The notes beneath the pieces are model-generated. The model was not told the DNA's origin. It was given only the letters and a program-made list of their open reading frames with translations, and made no database searches. Source: Methylocystis echinoides (GTDB lineage Bacteria; Pseudomonadota; Alphaproteobacteria; Rhizobiales; Beijerinckiaceae). From it: DNA of 64,000 nt. The translations under genes and the position numbers were made by a program. Position 1 is the first letter of the stretch. Each line of letters starts with the position of its first letter. The stretch spans positions 248,001-312,000 of the forward strand of contig NZ_BSEC01000001.1 in assembly GCF_027923385.1 (NCBI RefSeq). Reading direction: 5' to 3'. Shown piece after piece: positions 1 to 9,163 of this stretch.

Positions 1-2089
1 ACATCTTGCGGCCCTTCTCGTCGAGCACGAAGCCATGCGTCAGCACGGCGTCGTACGGCGCGCGCAAGCGCGTGCCGCAGCTTTCGAGAAGCGAGGAATG
101 GAACCAGCCGCGATGCTGGTCCGAGCCTTCCAGATACATCACCTCATCGGCGCCGCCGTCGCGCTTCCTGTGCAGGCCGGCGAGCGCGGGGAAGTTTTCG
201 GCGTCGTCCAGCACGAAGGCGTGCGTGGAGCCTGAGTCGAACCACACGTCGAGAACGTCGGCGACCTTCTCGTAATCATTGGGGTCGTAGTCGGGCGCCA
301 GAAAACGCTCGGCGGCGCGCGCCTCGTACCAGGCGTCGGCGCCTTCCTTCCCGAACGCTTCGACGATGCGCGCATTGACGCGCGAATCAACGAGAATTTC
401 GTGCCCGCCCTTCTTCACGAAGACGGCGATCGGCACGCCCCAGGCGCGCTGGCGCGACACGACCCAGTCGGGCCGGTTGGCGATCATGCCGCGAATACGG
501 TTCTCGCCCGCCGCCGGCGTCCATTGCGTGCGCGAGATTTCCTCGAGCGCAATGGCGCGCAGGGTGGGCATGTTCCCCCTCTCCCCGCCTGCGGGGAGAG
601 GGTTGGGGTGAGGGGCAAGGCCGCCCGAGACCCCTTGCCCCTCATCCGTCGCGCTTCGCGCGGCGCCTTCTCCCCGCGCGCGGGGAGAAGGGGTCATCCC
701 CTTGTCCATCGCGATGAACCATTGCGGCGTATTGCGGAAGATCACCGGTTTCTTGGAGCGCCAGGAATGCGGATATTGGTGCTTCAGGCGCCCGCGCGCG
801 ATGAGATTGCCGGCCTTGACCAGTTCGGCCATCACGGCCTCATTGGCGTCGCCCTTCTCGCCCTTTTCGGTGAGCACGCGCTTGCCCGAAAAGCCCGGCG
901 CCTCCTGTGTGTAGAAACCGTCCGCGTCGACCGTATAGGGAATGCGCGTGTCGACGCCGCTCTCAGTGAGCCGGCGGCCATTCGCCATCCAGATGTCGAA
1001 GTCCTCGCGGCCGTGGCCGGGCGCCGTATGCACGAAGCCCGTGCCCGTGTCGTCGGTCACATGGTCGCCGTCGAACAGCGGCACGTCGAAGGCGTAGCCC
1101 AGATGCGCCAGCGGATGGGCGCAGACGAGATCGTTCAGCTCATCGGCGCGCACGTCGCGCAGCCGCTCGAAGCCCTCGACCTTGGCCGCCTTGAAGACGT
1201 CGCCGGCGAACTTGTCGGCGAGAATGAATTTCGCGCCGGGAAAGGCCCAGTTTTTGTCGGCCGCCTGCGTCACGCGATAGAGGCCGTAGCCGATCCTGGA
1301 CGAATAGGAGATGGCGCGATTGCCCGGCAGCGTCCAGGGCGTCGTCGTCCAGATGACGACGCGGGCGTCGGCGAGGTCGTCGGGCGCGCCCTTCGGGATC
1401 GGGAAGGCGACCCACACCGTATCGCTCGTATGATCCTCATATTCGACTTCGGCCTCGGCCAGCGCGGTCTTTTCCACCACGCTCCACATCACCGGCTTGG
1501 AGCCGCGATAGAGCAGGCCGTTTTCGGCGAATTTCATGATCTCGCGCGCAATGATCGCCTCGGCGGGATAGGCCATCGTCGCATAGGGACGATCCCATTC
1601 GCCGGCGACGCCGAGCCGCTTGAACTCCTCGCGCTGCACCGACAGCCAGTTTTCGGCATAGGCGCGGCACTCGCGGCGGAAGGCGATCATCTCGTCGGGA
1701 TGGGAGAAATCCGGCTTCTTCTTGCCCTTGGCGCGGTAATTCTCTTCCTCGATCTTCCACTCGATCGGCAGGCCGTGGCAGTCCCAGCCCGGCACGTAAA
1801 CGCAGTCCTTGCCGGTCATGCGCTGGCTGCGCGTGACGATGTCCTTGAGGATCTTGTTCAGCGCATGGCCGATATGGATGTTGCCATTGGCGTAGGGCGG
1901 GCCGTCGTGCAGGGTGAATTTCGGCCGTCCCTTCGCCGCCTCGCGCATTTTCTCATTGAGGCCGATCTCGGCCCAGCGTTTGAGAAATTCCGGCTCGCGC
2001 TGGGGCAGGCCGGCGCGCATCGGAAAGTCGGTGACGGGCAGATAGAGGCTCTTGGAATAGTCCGGCCCTTTGGGCGTTTCGTCGTTCAT
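1..2089 (-). CDS. ileS: isoleucyl-tRNA synthetase (partial, C-terminus outside window)
   Basis: Class I aminoacyl-tRNA synthetase that charges tRNA-Ile in the cytoplasm. About 696 codons are present, reading off the window edge. The ATG at 2089 begins [18 protein letters not shown]. The HIGH signature appears as [12 protein letters not shown] near residue 70, and the last visible residues LDEKGRKM run directly into the expected KMSKS loop, which lies outside. The frame stays open throughout although a repeat pair at about 572-698 adds roughly 40 residues between WFIAMDK and [10 protein letters not shown]. The family has no such segment there. Family identity is certain. Whether the inserted peptide is tolerated is inference, based on the intact frame. 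Confidence 0.95.
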   Translation of the reverse strand, partial: MNDETPKGPDYSKSLYLPVTDFPMRAGLPQREPEFLKRWAEIGLNEKMREAAKGRPKFTLHDGPPYANGNIHIGHALNKILKDIVTRSQRMTGKDCVYVPGWDCHGLPIEWKIEEENYRAKGKKKPDFSHPDEMIAFRRECRAYAENWLSVQREEFKRLGVAGEWDRPYATMAYPAEAIIAREIMKFAENGLLYRGSKPVMWSVVEKTALAEAEVEYEDHTSDTVWVAFPIPKGAPDDLADARVVIWTTTPWTLPGNRAISYSSRIGYGLYRVTQAADKNWAFPGAKFILADKFAGDVFKAAKVEGFERLRDVRADELNDLVCAHPLAHLGYAFDVPLFDGDHVTDDTGTGFVHTAPGHGREDFDIWMANGRRLTESGVDTRIPYTVDADGFYTQEAPGFSGKRVLTEKGEKGDANEAVMAELVKAGNLIARGRLKHQYPHSWRSKKPVIFRNTPQWFIAMDKGMTPSPRARGEGAARSATDEGQGVSGGLAPHPNPLPAGGERGNMPTLRAIALEEISRTQWTPAAGENRIRGMIANRPDWVVSRQRAWGVPIAVFVKKGGHEILVDSRVNARIVEAFGKEGADAWYEARAAERFLAPDYDPNDYEKVADVLDVWFDSGSTHAFVLDDAENFPALAGLHRKRDGGADEVMYLEGSDQHRGWFHSSLLESCGTRLRAPYDAVLTHGFVLDEKGRKM
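572..698. repeat. inverted pair of REP-like palindromes inserted in frame in ileS
   Basis: Two palindromic units lie head to head. The first has CCCTCTCCCCG / CGGGGAGAGGG arms followed by TTGGGGTGAGGGGCAAG. The second starts CCTTGCCCCTCATCCG and ends with CCTTCTCCCCG / CGGGGAGAAGG arms. Related units occur at 30467-30510 and, more distantly, 31302-31429. On the ileS strand the element has no stop and encodes a Gly/Pro/Arg-rich peptide including [12 protein letters not shown]. Exact ends are uncertain by about 10 bases. Confidence 0.8.
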
Positions 2090-2294
2090 GGCTCGATAAA
2101 CCGAAGGCGGGGCCGGGCGCGCCGGCAAGTCCCGCGTGACATAAAGGATTTGAGAGGCAAGCGCCAACGCGCCGATAACCCGGGTTCCGCGCGAGCACAG
2201 CTCAAGCGCGGACCGGGCCGGTAATTCGAAGAGTCTGACGAATGGACATACCCCCCTTTAGCAAGCGGGGCGGGACCGGAAAAGCCTCAATAAT

Positions 2295-2585
2295 CTAGCG
2301 CAGCCGTCGAAACGGGCCGAAGCCGAGCCGGCTCGCGACCCAGGCGCCGGCCCCGAGCAGGGCGACGGCCGGCACGAGGATCAGAAACAGGCCCGAGAGG
2401 AAAAACAGCCCCAGCCCGACGATCGTCATCAGGCCGAGACCGAGCAGCATGCTCTGGAACGGGCCGAGGCGGACCATTTTCACCTCGCCCGAGCCCGAGG
2501 AAACCCAGATCCGCGACGTCGGGAAATGTTCCGGCTCTTCGCCCGGCGGAATGATCTCGATCTCGCCCTTGCGATCCTCGCTCAT
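2295..2585 (-). CDS. small membrane protein of unknown function
   Basis: A 96-residue protein I do not recognise. The N-terminal 40 residues are acidic and polar (MSEDRKGEIEIIPPGEEPEH), followed by two adjacent hydrophobic segments at about residues 46-63 and 63-85, and a basic C-terminus FGPFRRLR. It is therefore probably an inner-membrane protein with a short cytoplasmic head. A strong GAAGGAG ribosome-binding site lies eight bases before the ATG, which supports translation. It sits between the esterase gene and ileS on the same strand, with about 205 bases separating it from ileS. Confidence 0.75.
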   Translation of the reverse strand: MSEDRKGEIEIIPPGEEPEHFPTSRIWVSSGSGEVKMVRLGPFQSMLLGLGLMTIVGLGLFFLSGLFLILVPAVALLGAGAWVASRLGFGPFRRLR

Positions 2586-2657
2586 GACGCGAACTCCTTC
2601 GTGTCACTGCAAGATAGGCGCTCGCCGCGCGCGCTGCAACGCGGCGAGCGGAGCCGC

Positions 2658-3338
2658 TCAGCGTCCGGCGTAGCCGTAATGCCCGTGGGCGCGGCGATCA
2701 ACGGCGTTCATTTCACGCGCGACGAGCGGCGCAAGGCGCGAGGCGATGTAATCGGAGCCCGCCGCATTGGGATGCTCGCCGTCCTCCAGCATCATGCGCG
2801 GATTGCCGAAGGCGCCGTCGAGGAAGAAGGGATAGAGCGGCACCTTCTCGCGGGCCGCCAGCGTCGGAAAGACGGCGTCGAAACGCTTCTTGTAGGACGG
2901 ATCGCGCTTGGGCAGGGACACCATGCCGGTCAGGATCACCCGCGCGCCCACGCGCTTGCTGTGGTGGACGATCTTTTCGAGATTGCGATAGACGACGCCG
3001 GGGTCGACGTCGCCGAGCATGTCATTGCCGCCGAGTTCGACGATGACGACATCGGCGCCGGCGCTGAAGGCCAGCGGAATGCGGTCGACGCCGATCGCCG
3101 TGTCGTCGCCGGCGCGCGACGTGTTCATGACCAGCGCGTCGCTGCGCCCGCGCTGCGCAAGATGTCGCCGCAGCGCCCAGGCGAAGCCCGCGCCCTCCGG
3201 AAGGTCGAAGCCGGACGTCAGGCTGTCGCCGAAGATGAGCACGCGCTTGAGGCGCCCCGCCTGCGCGGCGTCGAGAGACGCGACAGCGCCGAGGGCGCAA
3301 GTGAGAAGGGCGATGATTAGCCGCATGCCGCCGCTCAT
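2658..3338 (-). CDS. SGNH-family arylesterase / lysophospholipase (TesA-like)
   Basis: Secreted GDSL/SGNH hydrolase acting on ester bonds of small lipids or aryl esters, probably periplasmic. Block I is IFGDSLTSGFDLP with the nucleophilic Ser, block III is VIVELGGNDMLG, and block V is GEHPNAAGSDY with the Asp/His pair replaced by the usual HPN arrangement. The N-terminus MRLIIALLTCALGAVASLDAAQA is a signal peptide. The ATG at 3338 is preferred because GGGAGG lies six bases upstream; ATGs at 3344 and 3326 are alternatives. Length of about 226 residues is normal for TesA-like enzymes. The substrate cannot be told from sequence. Confidence 0.88.
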   Translation of the reverse strand: MSGGMRLIIALLTCALGAVASLDAAQAGRLKRVLIFGDSLTSGFDLPEGAGFAWALRRHLAQRGRSDALVMNTSRAGDDTAIGVDRIPLAFSAGADVVIVELGGNDMLGDVDPGVVYRNLEKIVHHSKRVGARVILTGMVSLPKRDPSYKKRFDAVFPTLAAREKVPLYPFFLDGAFGNPRMMLEDGEHPNAAGSDYIASRLAPLVAREMNAVDRRAHGHYGYAGR

Positions 3339-3461
3339 GAGCATCCTCCCGTAAGGAGAGCGGTCAGCCCCTTGGGAGGAAGGCTAGGGTGCGCGCACGG
3401 CGGACCAAGCGCGGCGGGAGAATGTTTTGCTGGGGTTGGAGGCGGAGAGGGCCGCTGCCGG

Positions 3462-4412
3462 CTACCACCCCTTCAGCATCTCCCGCGCTTTTGCGCTGTC
3501 GTCCTCCATCTGGGCGATCAGCGCCTCGACGCTGTCGAATTTCTCTTCGCCGCGGATGAAGCCGTGAAAGGCGACCTCGACCTCCTTGCCGTAGAGATCG
3601 CCCGAGAAATCGAAGACGAACACCTCGAGCAGCGGCGGGCCATTGTCGAAGGTCGGGCGACGGCCGAAATTGGCGACGCCGTCGCGCAGGACGCCGTCGA
3701 CCGCCATGGTCACGGCGTAAATGCCATGACGCAGCCGATTGGATGGATCGAGCGCGATATTGGCCGTGGGGAAGCCAAGCAGGCGGCCGCGCTTGTCGCC
3801 ATGGCGCACCAGGCCGCGCACGAAATAGGGATGGCCAAGCAGACGCCGGGCCAGCGCCACATCGCCCTTTTCCAGCGCCTCGCGCGTCGCCGTGGAGGAG
3901 ACGGCGTCGAGGCTCCCCTCCTCGTCCTGCGTGATGCGATCGACGATCTCGACCGCAAAGCCGAGACGCGCGCCTTCCGCGCGCAGAAAATCGGCGTCGC
4001 CGGCGCGGCCGGCGCCGAAGCGGAAATCATAGCCGGCGACCACCGCCGAAACGCCGAGCCGCCTGGCCAGAATTTCCTGCGTGAAATTCACCGCCGGCCG
4101 GGCGGCGAAATCGCGGTTGAACGAGAGGACGATCATGCCGTCGAGCCCGAGGCGGGCCGCCTGCGCCGCCTTGGCCTGCGGCGGGGTGAGACGGAAGATC
4201 ACCGGACGGCCGGCGAAAATATCGGCGGGATGCGGCTCGAAGGTGAGCAGCGCGCAGGGCTTGCCCAGCTTTTTCGCCAGCGCCTGGGCGCGCGCGACGA
4301 CGCCGCGGTGGCCGCGATGCAGCCCGTCGAAATTGCCGATGGCGACCACGGCGCCCTCGAGACCGGCGGGCGGCGCCTCAGGATCGCGGGCGACGATGAA
4401 GGGGGAGGCCAT
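3462..4412 (-). CDS. ribF: bifunctional riboflavin kinase / FAD synthetase
   Basis: Converts riboflavin to FMN and then FAD in the cytoplasm. The N-terminal FAD-synthetase nucleotidyltransferase domain carries AIGNFDGLHRGHR, the family HxGH-type site, and LLTFEPHP. The C-terminal flavokinase domain has GRLLGFPTANIAL and NFGRRPTFDNG. At 316 residues it has the usual length for the bifunctional enzyme. It lies downstream of the MaoC gene by 18 bases on the same strand. In related bacteria ribF typically precedes ileS, which fits the order here apart from the two intervening small genes. Confidence 0.95.
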   Translation of the reverse strand: MASPFIVARDPEAPPAGLEGAVVAIGNFDGLHRGHRGVVARAQALAKKLGKPCALLTFEPHPADIFAGRPVIFRLTPPQAKAAQAARLGLDGMIVLSFNRDFAARPAVNFTQEILARRLGVSAVVAGYDFRFGAGRAGDADFLRAEGARLGFAVEIVDRITQDEEGSLDAVSSTATREALEKGDVALARRLLGHPYFVRGLVRHGDKRGRLLGFPTANIALDPSNRLRHGIYAVTMAVDGVLRDGVANFGRRPTFDNGPPLLEVFVFDFSGDLYGKEVEVAFHGFIRGEEKFDSVEALIAQMEDDSAKAREMLKGW

Positions 4413-4430
4413 GGGAGAAGCCGCCGCGCG

Positions 4431-4907
4431 TCACGCCGTCGCCGGTTTCTCCACGGGCGCGGCGACGCGCGCGGCCTGTTCGCGCGAGGGAACCATCACC
4501 GTGGCCTCGCCGTCGAGCACCACCTTGCTGTCGACCAGGCACTCGCATTTGAGCTTGGCGCGGCGGCCTTTCTCGACGAGCTCGACCACTTCGACGACGA
4601 CGGTGATGACGTCGCCGATCTTCACCGGCGCGCGGAAATTCAGCGTCTGCGACAGATAGACCGCGCCCGGGCCCGGCAGATACATGCCGATGACGGTCGA
4701 GATCAGCGAGGCGGTGTAGAGGCCGTGCACGATGCGCTCGCCGAAGCGCGTCTTGGAGGCGAAATGATCCGAAAGATGGATCGGATTGCGGTCGCCCGAG
4801 AGATCGGCGAAGGCGATCACGTCATCGTCCATCACCGCCTTCATCAGCGTCTCGCGCATGCCGACGCTCAGATCTTCGAAATAATAGATTTTGAAGGGCG
4901 TCGACAT
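4431..4907 (-). CDS. MaoC-like hot-dog dehydratase
   Basis: (R)-specific enoyl-CoA hydratase-type protein of the MaoC hot-dog fold, cytoplasmic. The hydratase signature is visible as FADLSGDRNPIHLSDHFA with the catalytic Asp/His pair, followed by RIVHGLYTASLIS. The length of 158 residues is typical. I take the ATG at 4907 (MSTPFKIYYFEDL); a GTG at 4916 would add three residues and neither start has a clear ribosome-binding site. The neighbours ribF and the HAD gene are on the same strand, and this gene trio is common in rhizobia. The physiological substrate is unknown; fatty-acid or polyhydroxyalkanoate metabolism is only a family-level guess. Confidence 0.88.
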   Translation of the reverse strand: MSTPFKIYYFEDLSVGMRETLMKAVMDDDVIAFADLSGDRNPIHLSDHFASKTRFGERIVHGLYTASLISTVIGMYLPGPGAVYLSQTLNFRAPVKIGDVITVVVEVVELVEKGRRAKLKCECLVDSKVVLDGEATVMVPSREQAARVAAPVEKPATA

Positions 4908-4988
4908 GCGGGTCACCGGAACGTTGCGAGTAGGAAGACCAAGGGCGCCTTGCGCCCGTAAGGGGGCTTTAAGCCCGTCGGCCCCTTA

Positions 4989-5882
4989 TTACCAGAAAAT
5001 TGCGCGGGCCAAAGCGACGGGCCGCGCCCCGGCGACCGCGATCAGCCGCGCCAGCGCCGCCCCGTCGACGCCGGCGCCGCCCGGACGCAGCTCCTCGCCA
5101 TGCACGCCGTCCGTGATGAACACGCAGTCGAGCCCGGCCCGGCCGGCGCCGGCGAGATCCGTGAGGGCGCCATCGCCAATGGCCACGATGCGGGAGTCGG
5201 GCACCGGCGCGCCGGTCAACCGCGCGAGACGCGCGCGGGCGGCGTCGTAGATCGGCGCGTGCGGCTTGCCGAACATCAAGACGTCGCCGCCCATGGCGGC
5301 GTAGCGCTCGGCCAGCGCGCCGGCGCAGTAGACCACGTCGTCGCCAATGGCCACGACGATGTCGGGATTGGCGCAGAGCATGGTGAGGTCGCGCGCCTTC
5401 AGCGCCGCGAGCCGTTCGTCATAATCCTGCGGGATTTCGGCCTTCTCCTCGAAGAGCCCCGTGCAGACGACGTAATCCGCGGCCTCCGGCCCGACCTTGC
5501 GAAGCGGCGCGCCGAGACGGCGCGCGGCCTCCTCAAACAGGCCATTGTCGCGCGGCGGACCCAGATGATAGACGGCCTGCCCCTTGCGGGCGACCATGTC
5601 GGCGAGCGTCAGCTCGCCCGCCGAAACGAGATCGTCGAAGGCGTCTGCCGGCAGGCCAAGGCCGAGCAGCTGCCGGCGCACCTCGGCGTCGGGACGCGAG
5701 GCGTTGGTGACGAGCACGACCTTGCCGCCCCGGTCGCGGAACGTCTTCAGCGCCGCCGCCGCCTGCGGGAAATGCTTCTTGCCGTCGATCAGCACGCCCC
5801 AGACGTCGCAGAGGATCGCGTCATAGCGGCCGGCGAGATCGTGAAGACCGGCGATTTCGGGGACGCACGCGACTTCGCTCAA
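4989..5882 (-). CDS. HAD superfamily IIA hydrolase (TIGR01459/CECR5-like)
   Basis: A haloacid-dehalogenase-type phosphatase of subfamily IIA. Motif I is CDVWGVLIDG with the nucleophilic Asp, motif II is LVTNASRP, and motif IV is IAIGDGALTDLAGA. The start is inferred to be TTG at 5882: it overlaps the carbonic anhydrase stop in a TTGA arrangement, and GGAG lies about eight bases upstream within the preceding gene. No ATG or GTG is available nearby before the conserved IAGLHDLAGRYDAILCD region. This gives 297 residues, normal for the family. Overlap with the upstream gene suggests translational coupling. The phosphorylated substrate is not known. Confidence 0.88.
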   Translation of the reverse strand: MSEVACVPEIAGLHDLAGRYDAILCDVWGVLIDGKKHFPQAAAALKTFRDRGGKVVLVTNASRPDAEVRRQLLGLGLPADAFDDLVSAGELTLADMVARKGQAVYHLGPPRDNGLFEEAARRLGAPLRKVGPEAADYVVCTGLFEEKAEIPQDYDERLAALKARDLTMLCANPDIVVAIGDDVVYCAGALAERYAAMGGDVLMFGKPHAPIYDAARARLARLTGAPVPDSRIVAIGDGALTDLAGAGRAGLDCVFITDGVHGEELRPGGAGVDGAALARLIAVAGARPVALARAIFW

Positions 5883-6592
5883 AGGCGGGACTCCTGGAGC
5901 GCGGCCGCGTGCGCGCCTTCGGCAATGGGGCGAAACTCGCCGGAAGCCTCGTCGAGCGCCAGCAGGCGTCCGTCGGAGACGCCAAAATAGGCCGCATGGA
6001 GATGCAGATAGCCGCGCCGCTCCAGCACCTGCACCATGGGGAAGCTGCGCAGATGCGACAGTGTCAGCTTGATCGCCTCGAATTCGAGCTGTTGCAGATA
6101 GGCCGGATTTTCCGGATCGACCGCGCCGCCAAGCCGCTCCATGGCGGGGGCGAGCATCTTGATCCAGTCGCCGATGAAATCGCTGTGCGAGAGCCGCGGC
6201 GTGTCGGGATTGGCGGTGATGTCGGCGAAGGCGCGCACGCCGCCGCACTGGGCGTGACCCAGCACGACGATGTGCTCGACCTCGAGCGCCATGATGGCGT
6301 ATTCGAGCGCGGCGGAGGCGCCGTGGAAATGGTCGTCCGGTTCATAGGGCGGCACCAGCGCCGCGACATTTCGCAGCACGAAGAGCTCGCCGGGGCCGGC
6401 GTCGAAGATCGCCTCCGGCGCGACGCGCGAGTCGCAGCAGCCGATCACCATGGTCGTCGGCCGCTGGCCCTTGATCGACAAATTCCTGAAACGCGCCTGC
6501 TCCGAGCGGAAACGGCCGGCGAGAAACACCTTGTAGCCTTCGATCAGATGGGGCGGAAGATCGCCGGGCGTATTGCTGTCGTCAGCTTGCAT
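5879..6592 (-). CDS. beta-class carbonic anhydrase
   Basis: Zinc enzyme interconverting CO2 and bicarbonate, probably cytoplasmic as no signal peptide is seen. Zinc ligands are Cys52 in GCCDSR, His113 and Cys116 in LGHAQCGG, with the Asp54/Arg56 dyad beside them. The 237-residue length is usual for bacterial beta enzymes. Its stop codon overlaps the start of the downstream HAD gene by four bases, so the two are probably cotranscribed. Bicarbonate supply for carboxylases is the known family role. The specific need in this organism is not shown by the sequence. Confidence 0.95.
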   Translation of the reverse strand: MQADDSNTPGDLPPHLIEGYKVFLAGRFRSEQARFRNLSIKGQRPTTMVIGCCDSRVAPEAIFDAGPGELFVLRNVAALVPPYEPDDHFHGASAALEYAIMALEVEHIVVLGHAQCGGVRAFADITANPDTPRLSHSDFIGDWIKMLAPAMERLGGAVDPENPAYLQQLEFEAIKLTLSHLRSFPMVQVLERRGYLHLHAAYFGVSDGRLLALDEASGEFRPIAEGAHAAALQESRL

Positions 6593-6742
6593 CGTTGACC
6601 GTCTGAAATGATCCCGCGGGAAAGTCCCCGCGAAGGCGGATGGCGGAACCCCCTCTTATTGTGTAGGAGAGCCGGCGCGGCAAGAGAAAGATGGACCGCC
6701 CGACCGGGCGCGCGCCAAAACCATTCGAGCGAGTTTGACCAG

Positions 6743-7612
6743 ATGATTTCCAAACTGAAGCGCAGCGTTCTCGCCATGCCGGGCTCCAACGCGCGCGCGC
6801 TGGAAAAGGGCAAGAGCCTGCCTGCCGACGTTCTGATGTTCGAGCTCGAGGACGGCGTCGCCGAGCCGGCCAAGGAGACCGCCCGGGCGCAGGTCGCCGC
6901 CGCCGTGGCCAATGGCGGCTATGGCGCGCGCCAGATCGTCGTGCGCGTCAATGCGCGCGGCTCCGAATGGTACAAGGCGGATGTCGCCGCCGTCGCGCCG
7001 ACCGGCCCCGACGCCATCGTGATCCCCAAGGTCAACTCCCGCGACGATATTCTCAAGGCCGCCGCCGACATCATCGCGGCCGGGGCGCCGCTGAAGACGC
7101 GGCTGTGGGCGATGATCGAGACGCCGCGCGCCATCTTCGACATCGAGAGGATCGCCAGCGCCGCCGACGATCCGTCCTCGCGGCTCGAAGTTCTGGTGCT
7201 CGGCCCCAACGACATCGCCAAATCGACCCGCGCCCGCCTCACCCCCGGTCGCGCCGCGCTCGTGCCCTGGCTTTCGGCCGGCGTGCTCGCCGCCCGCGTG
7301 CACGACATCGAGATCATCGACGGCATCTACAACGACTTCAACGACGAGGCCGGACTGCGCCGCGAGGCCGAACAGGGCCGCGACATGGGCTTCGACGGCA
7401 AGATGCTCATCCATCCGAGCCAGATCGGCCCGGTGAACGCCATCTTCGCGCCCTCGGCGGAAGAGGTGGATTTCGCCCGCAGGATCATCGCGATCTTCGA
7501 CGAGCCGGAAAATCTCGAAAAGGGCGTCGTGCAGATCGACGGCAAGATGGTGGAGCGCCTGCATCTCGACATCGCCCGCCGCACGCTGGCGCTGATGGCG
7601 GCGGCCGGCTGA
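6743..7612 (+). CDS. HpcH/HpaI-CitE family CoA-ester lyase
   Basis: A TIM-barrel aldolase of the citrate-lyase-beta / malyl-CoA lyase family. Visible motifs are RSVLAMPGSNARALEK, the metal-binding MFELEDGVAEPAK, WAMIETPRAIFDIERIA, and GKMLIHPSQIGPVN. At 289 residues it is closer to CitE-like or malyl-CoA thioesterase members than to the longer serine-cycle malyl-CoA lyase (about 320 residues). The ATG at 6743 is chosen because the conserved family start KRSVLAMPG follows directly. It is the first plus-strand gene after a convergent-free junction, with its own short upstream region shared with carbonic anhydrase. The substrate is uncertain. Confidence 0.85.
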   Translation: MISKLKRSVLAMPGSNARALEKGKSLPADVLMFELEDGVAEPAKETARAQVAAAVANGGYGARQIVVRVNARGSEWYKADVAAVAPTGPDAIVIPKVNSRDDILKAAADIIAAGAPLKTRLWAMIETPRAIFDIERIASAADDPSSRLEVLVLGPNDIAKSTRARLTPGRAALVPWLSAGVLAARVHDIEIIDGIYNDFNDEAGLRREAEQGRDMGFDGKMLIHPSQIGPVNAIFAPSAEEVDFARRIIAIFDEPENLEKGVVQIDGKMVERLHLDIARRTLALMAAAG

Positions 7613-7792
7613 TGATCGCGTCCGGCGACCCCGGACGCGGCTCGCGATGACTGAGAGGATGCGCCGGGGGATCGCCGCGCGCGGTTTCCCCTTCGGCGGA
7701 AAGCGTTCCGAAGCGTTCTAAAGCCTGTTTCGCGGGCAGGCCGCCTATTCTATACATGCCGTGCAGCGTTAACCACAGCAAGGACGGCAAGC

Positions 7793-9148
7793 ATGGCGGC
7801 GCCTCAACCCGAGAAGAGCGATCAGGCCACAAAGGCCAGCAGCCCGGCGACGGGCGGCGACGGCCCCAAGCCCGGCGCAGCCGCCACGCCCAACGCCTCC
7901 AAGCCCAATGCGGCCAAACCCGTCCGCCGGGCCGGGAGCCTGGTCTCGCGGCTGTTCTTTTCGCTTGTCATCCTGCTGATGCTGCTCGGCGTCGCGGGCT
8001 ATGGCGCGCTGCTGCTGCGTGACACGGACCCGCGCATCCGCGTCGCGGCGGATTATGTCGACGAGGGCGTGACGCAGGCGAGGGGGCTCATCGCCGGTCT
8101 GACTGGCGCAGCCCCGACAGCAGAGCCGCCGCGCGGCGGCGTGCGTCCCACGCTCGAAAAGGCGCCCCTGACTCCGCAGGAGCCCGGCGCCGAGCCGGAG
8201 AAATCCGCCGAAGCGCCTGCCCCTGAAGCCCCTGCCCCTGACGCGCCGGCCAAAAACGCCGAAGCCAAAAACGCCGAAGCGGAGATTGCCGAGGCGAAGC
8301 CCGCGGAAGTCAAACCGGACGAGCCGAAAGCCCCCGAAGCCAGACCGGTTGAGCCCAAGGCCGCCGAAAGCAAGCCCGCGGAGCCCGCGCCCGAGGTCAA
8401 GCCCGTGGAAGCCGCGCCGCCTGTCGCCGCCGCCGCCCCTGCGCCGGCCCCCGTCGCGAAGGCCGAGAGCCGCGACGCCGACGGCTTCAGCGACCGCGAC
8501 CTGATCAACGCCCTCGAGGGGCGCCTCGACGCGCTGTCGGACGAATTGCGCGGCCTGCGCGAAAAGCTCGACGCGCCCAAGAACGAAACCCGCGCCGCCC
8601 CCGTCGCCGAGACGCCGAAGCCGGCCGCAAGCTCAGACGCCGCCGCGGCGGCGGTGGTTCTGGCCTTCGCGCTCCAGCGCGAACTGGAGGCGGGCCGGCC
8701 CTATGCGGCCGAGATCGCGGCCTTCGCGCGTCTGGGGACCGAGCCGGCGCCCGCCCCCGTTCTGGTCGAACTCGCCGAAAAGGGCGCCCCCACCGGGCCG
8801 GCGCTGCGCGAGGCCTTTCTGCCGCTCGCCAAGAAGCTGCGCGCCCATGAGAGCCACGCCGACTCCGGCGCGCTGACCGACCACCTGCTTCAGGGCGCCA
8901 GCAAGCTGGTGAAAGTGCGGCCCACGGGAGAGGCGCAGCCGGAAACGCTCGACGGCAAGATCGACCGGCTGGAGGCCGCGCTCGGCCACAATGACTTCGA
9001 CGCGGCGGCGCGCCTCTTCGACAGCCTGCCGGAGGAGGCGCGGACAGACGCCGCCGATTTCGGCGCGCGGCTGCGTCAGCGTCAGGAGGCGGCGAAGGCC
9101 GCCGACGAATTGCTCAGCGGCGTCATCGCCGCCCTCGGCAAGAAATAA
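7793..9148 (+). CDS. Mic60/mitofilin-like inner-membrane protein
   Basis: Probable alphaproteobacterial mitofilin homologue (COG4223), anchored in the inner membrane with a periplasmic body. The Ala/Pro/Lys-rich cytoplasmic segment (1-48) is followed by one membrane helix at about 52-75, then a long Ala/Glu/Pro/Lys-rich linker at 105-230 with repeated EAKPAE-type units. A short coiled coil follows at about 233-263, then an alpha-helical C-terminal domain ending in LLSGVIAALGKK. It lies 15 bases upstream of hemY, the arrangement known for this family, but hemC and hemD, often found before it, are not here. The family is implicated in membrane curvature and contact sites; that role is inferred. 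Confidence 0.8.
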   Translation: MAAPQPEKSDQATKASSPATGGDGPKPGAAATPNASKPNAAKPVRRAGSLVSRLFFSLVILLMLLGVAGYGALLLRDTDPRIRVAADYVDEGVTQARGLIAGLTGAAPTAEPPRGGVRPTLEKAPLTPQEPGAEPEKSAEAPAPEAPAPDAPAKNAEAKNAEAEIAEAKPAEVKPDEPKAPEARPVEPKAAESKPAEPAPEVKPVEAAPPVAAAAPAPAPVAKAESRDADGFSDRDLINALEGRLDALSDELRGLREKLDAPKNETRAAPVAETPKPAASSDAAAAAVVLAFALQRELEAGRPYAAEIAAFARLGTEPAPAPVLVELAEKGAPTGPALREAFLPLAKKLRAHESHADSGALTDHLLQGASKLVKVRPTGEAQPETLDGKIDRLEAALGHNDFDAAARLFDSLPEEARTDAADFGARLRQRQEAAKAADELLSGVIAALGKK

Positions 9149-9163
9149 GCGGAGCCAAACCTC

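Noticed and set aside
572..698. Frameshift or pseudogene in ileS caused by the repeat
   Set aside because: Translation through the element shows no stop and the conserved downstream frame resumes.
401..2224. Long plus-strand reading frame of 607 codons opposite ileS
   Set aside because: It is antisense to a clearly identified synthetase; high GC keeps the complementary frame open. No family features.
8200..8480. Tandem repeat in the Mic60-like gene linker as a CRISPR or DNA satellite
   Set aside because: It is low-complexity Ala/Glu/Lys/Pro coding sequence, with irregular unit length.
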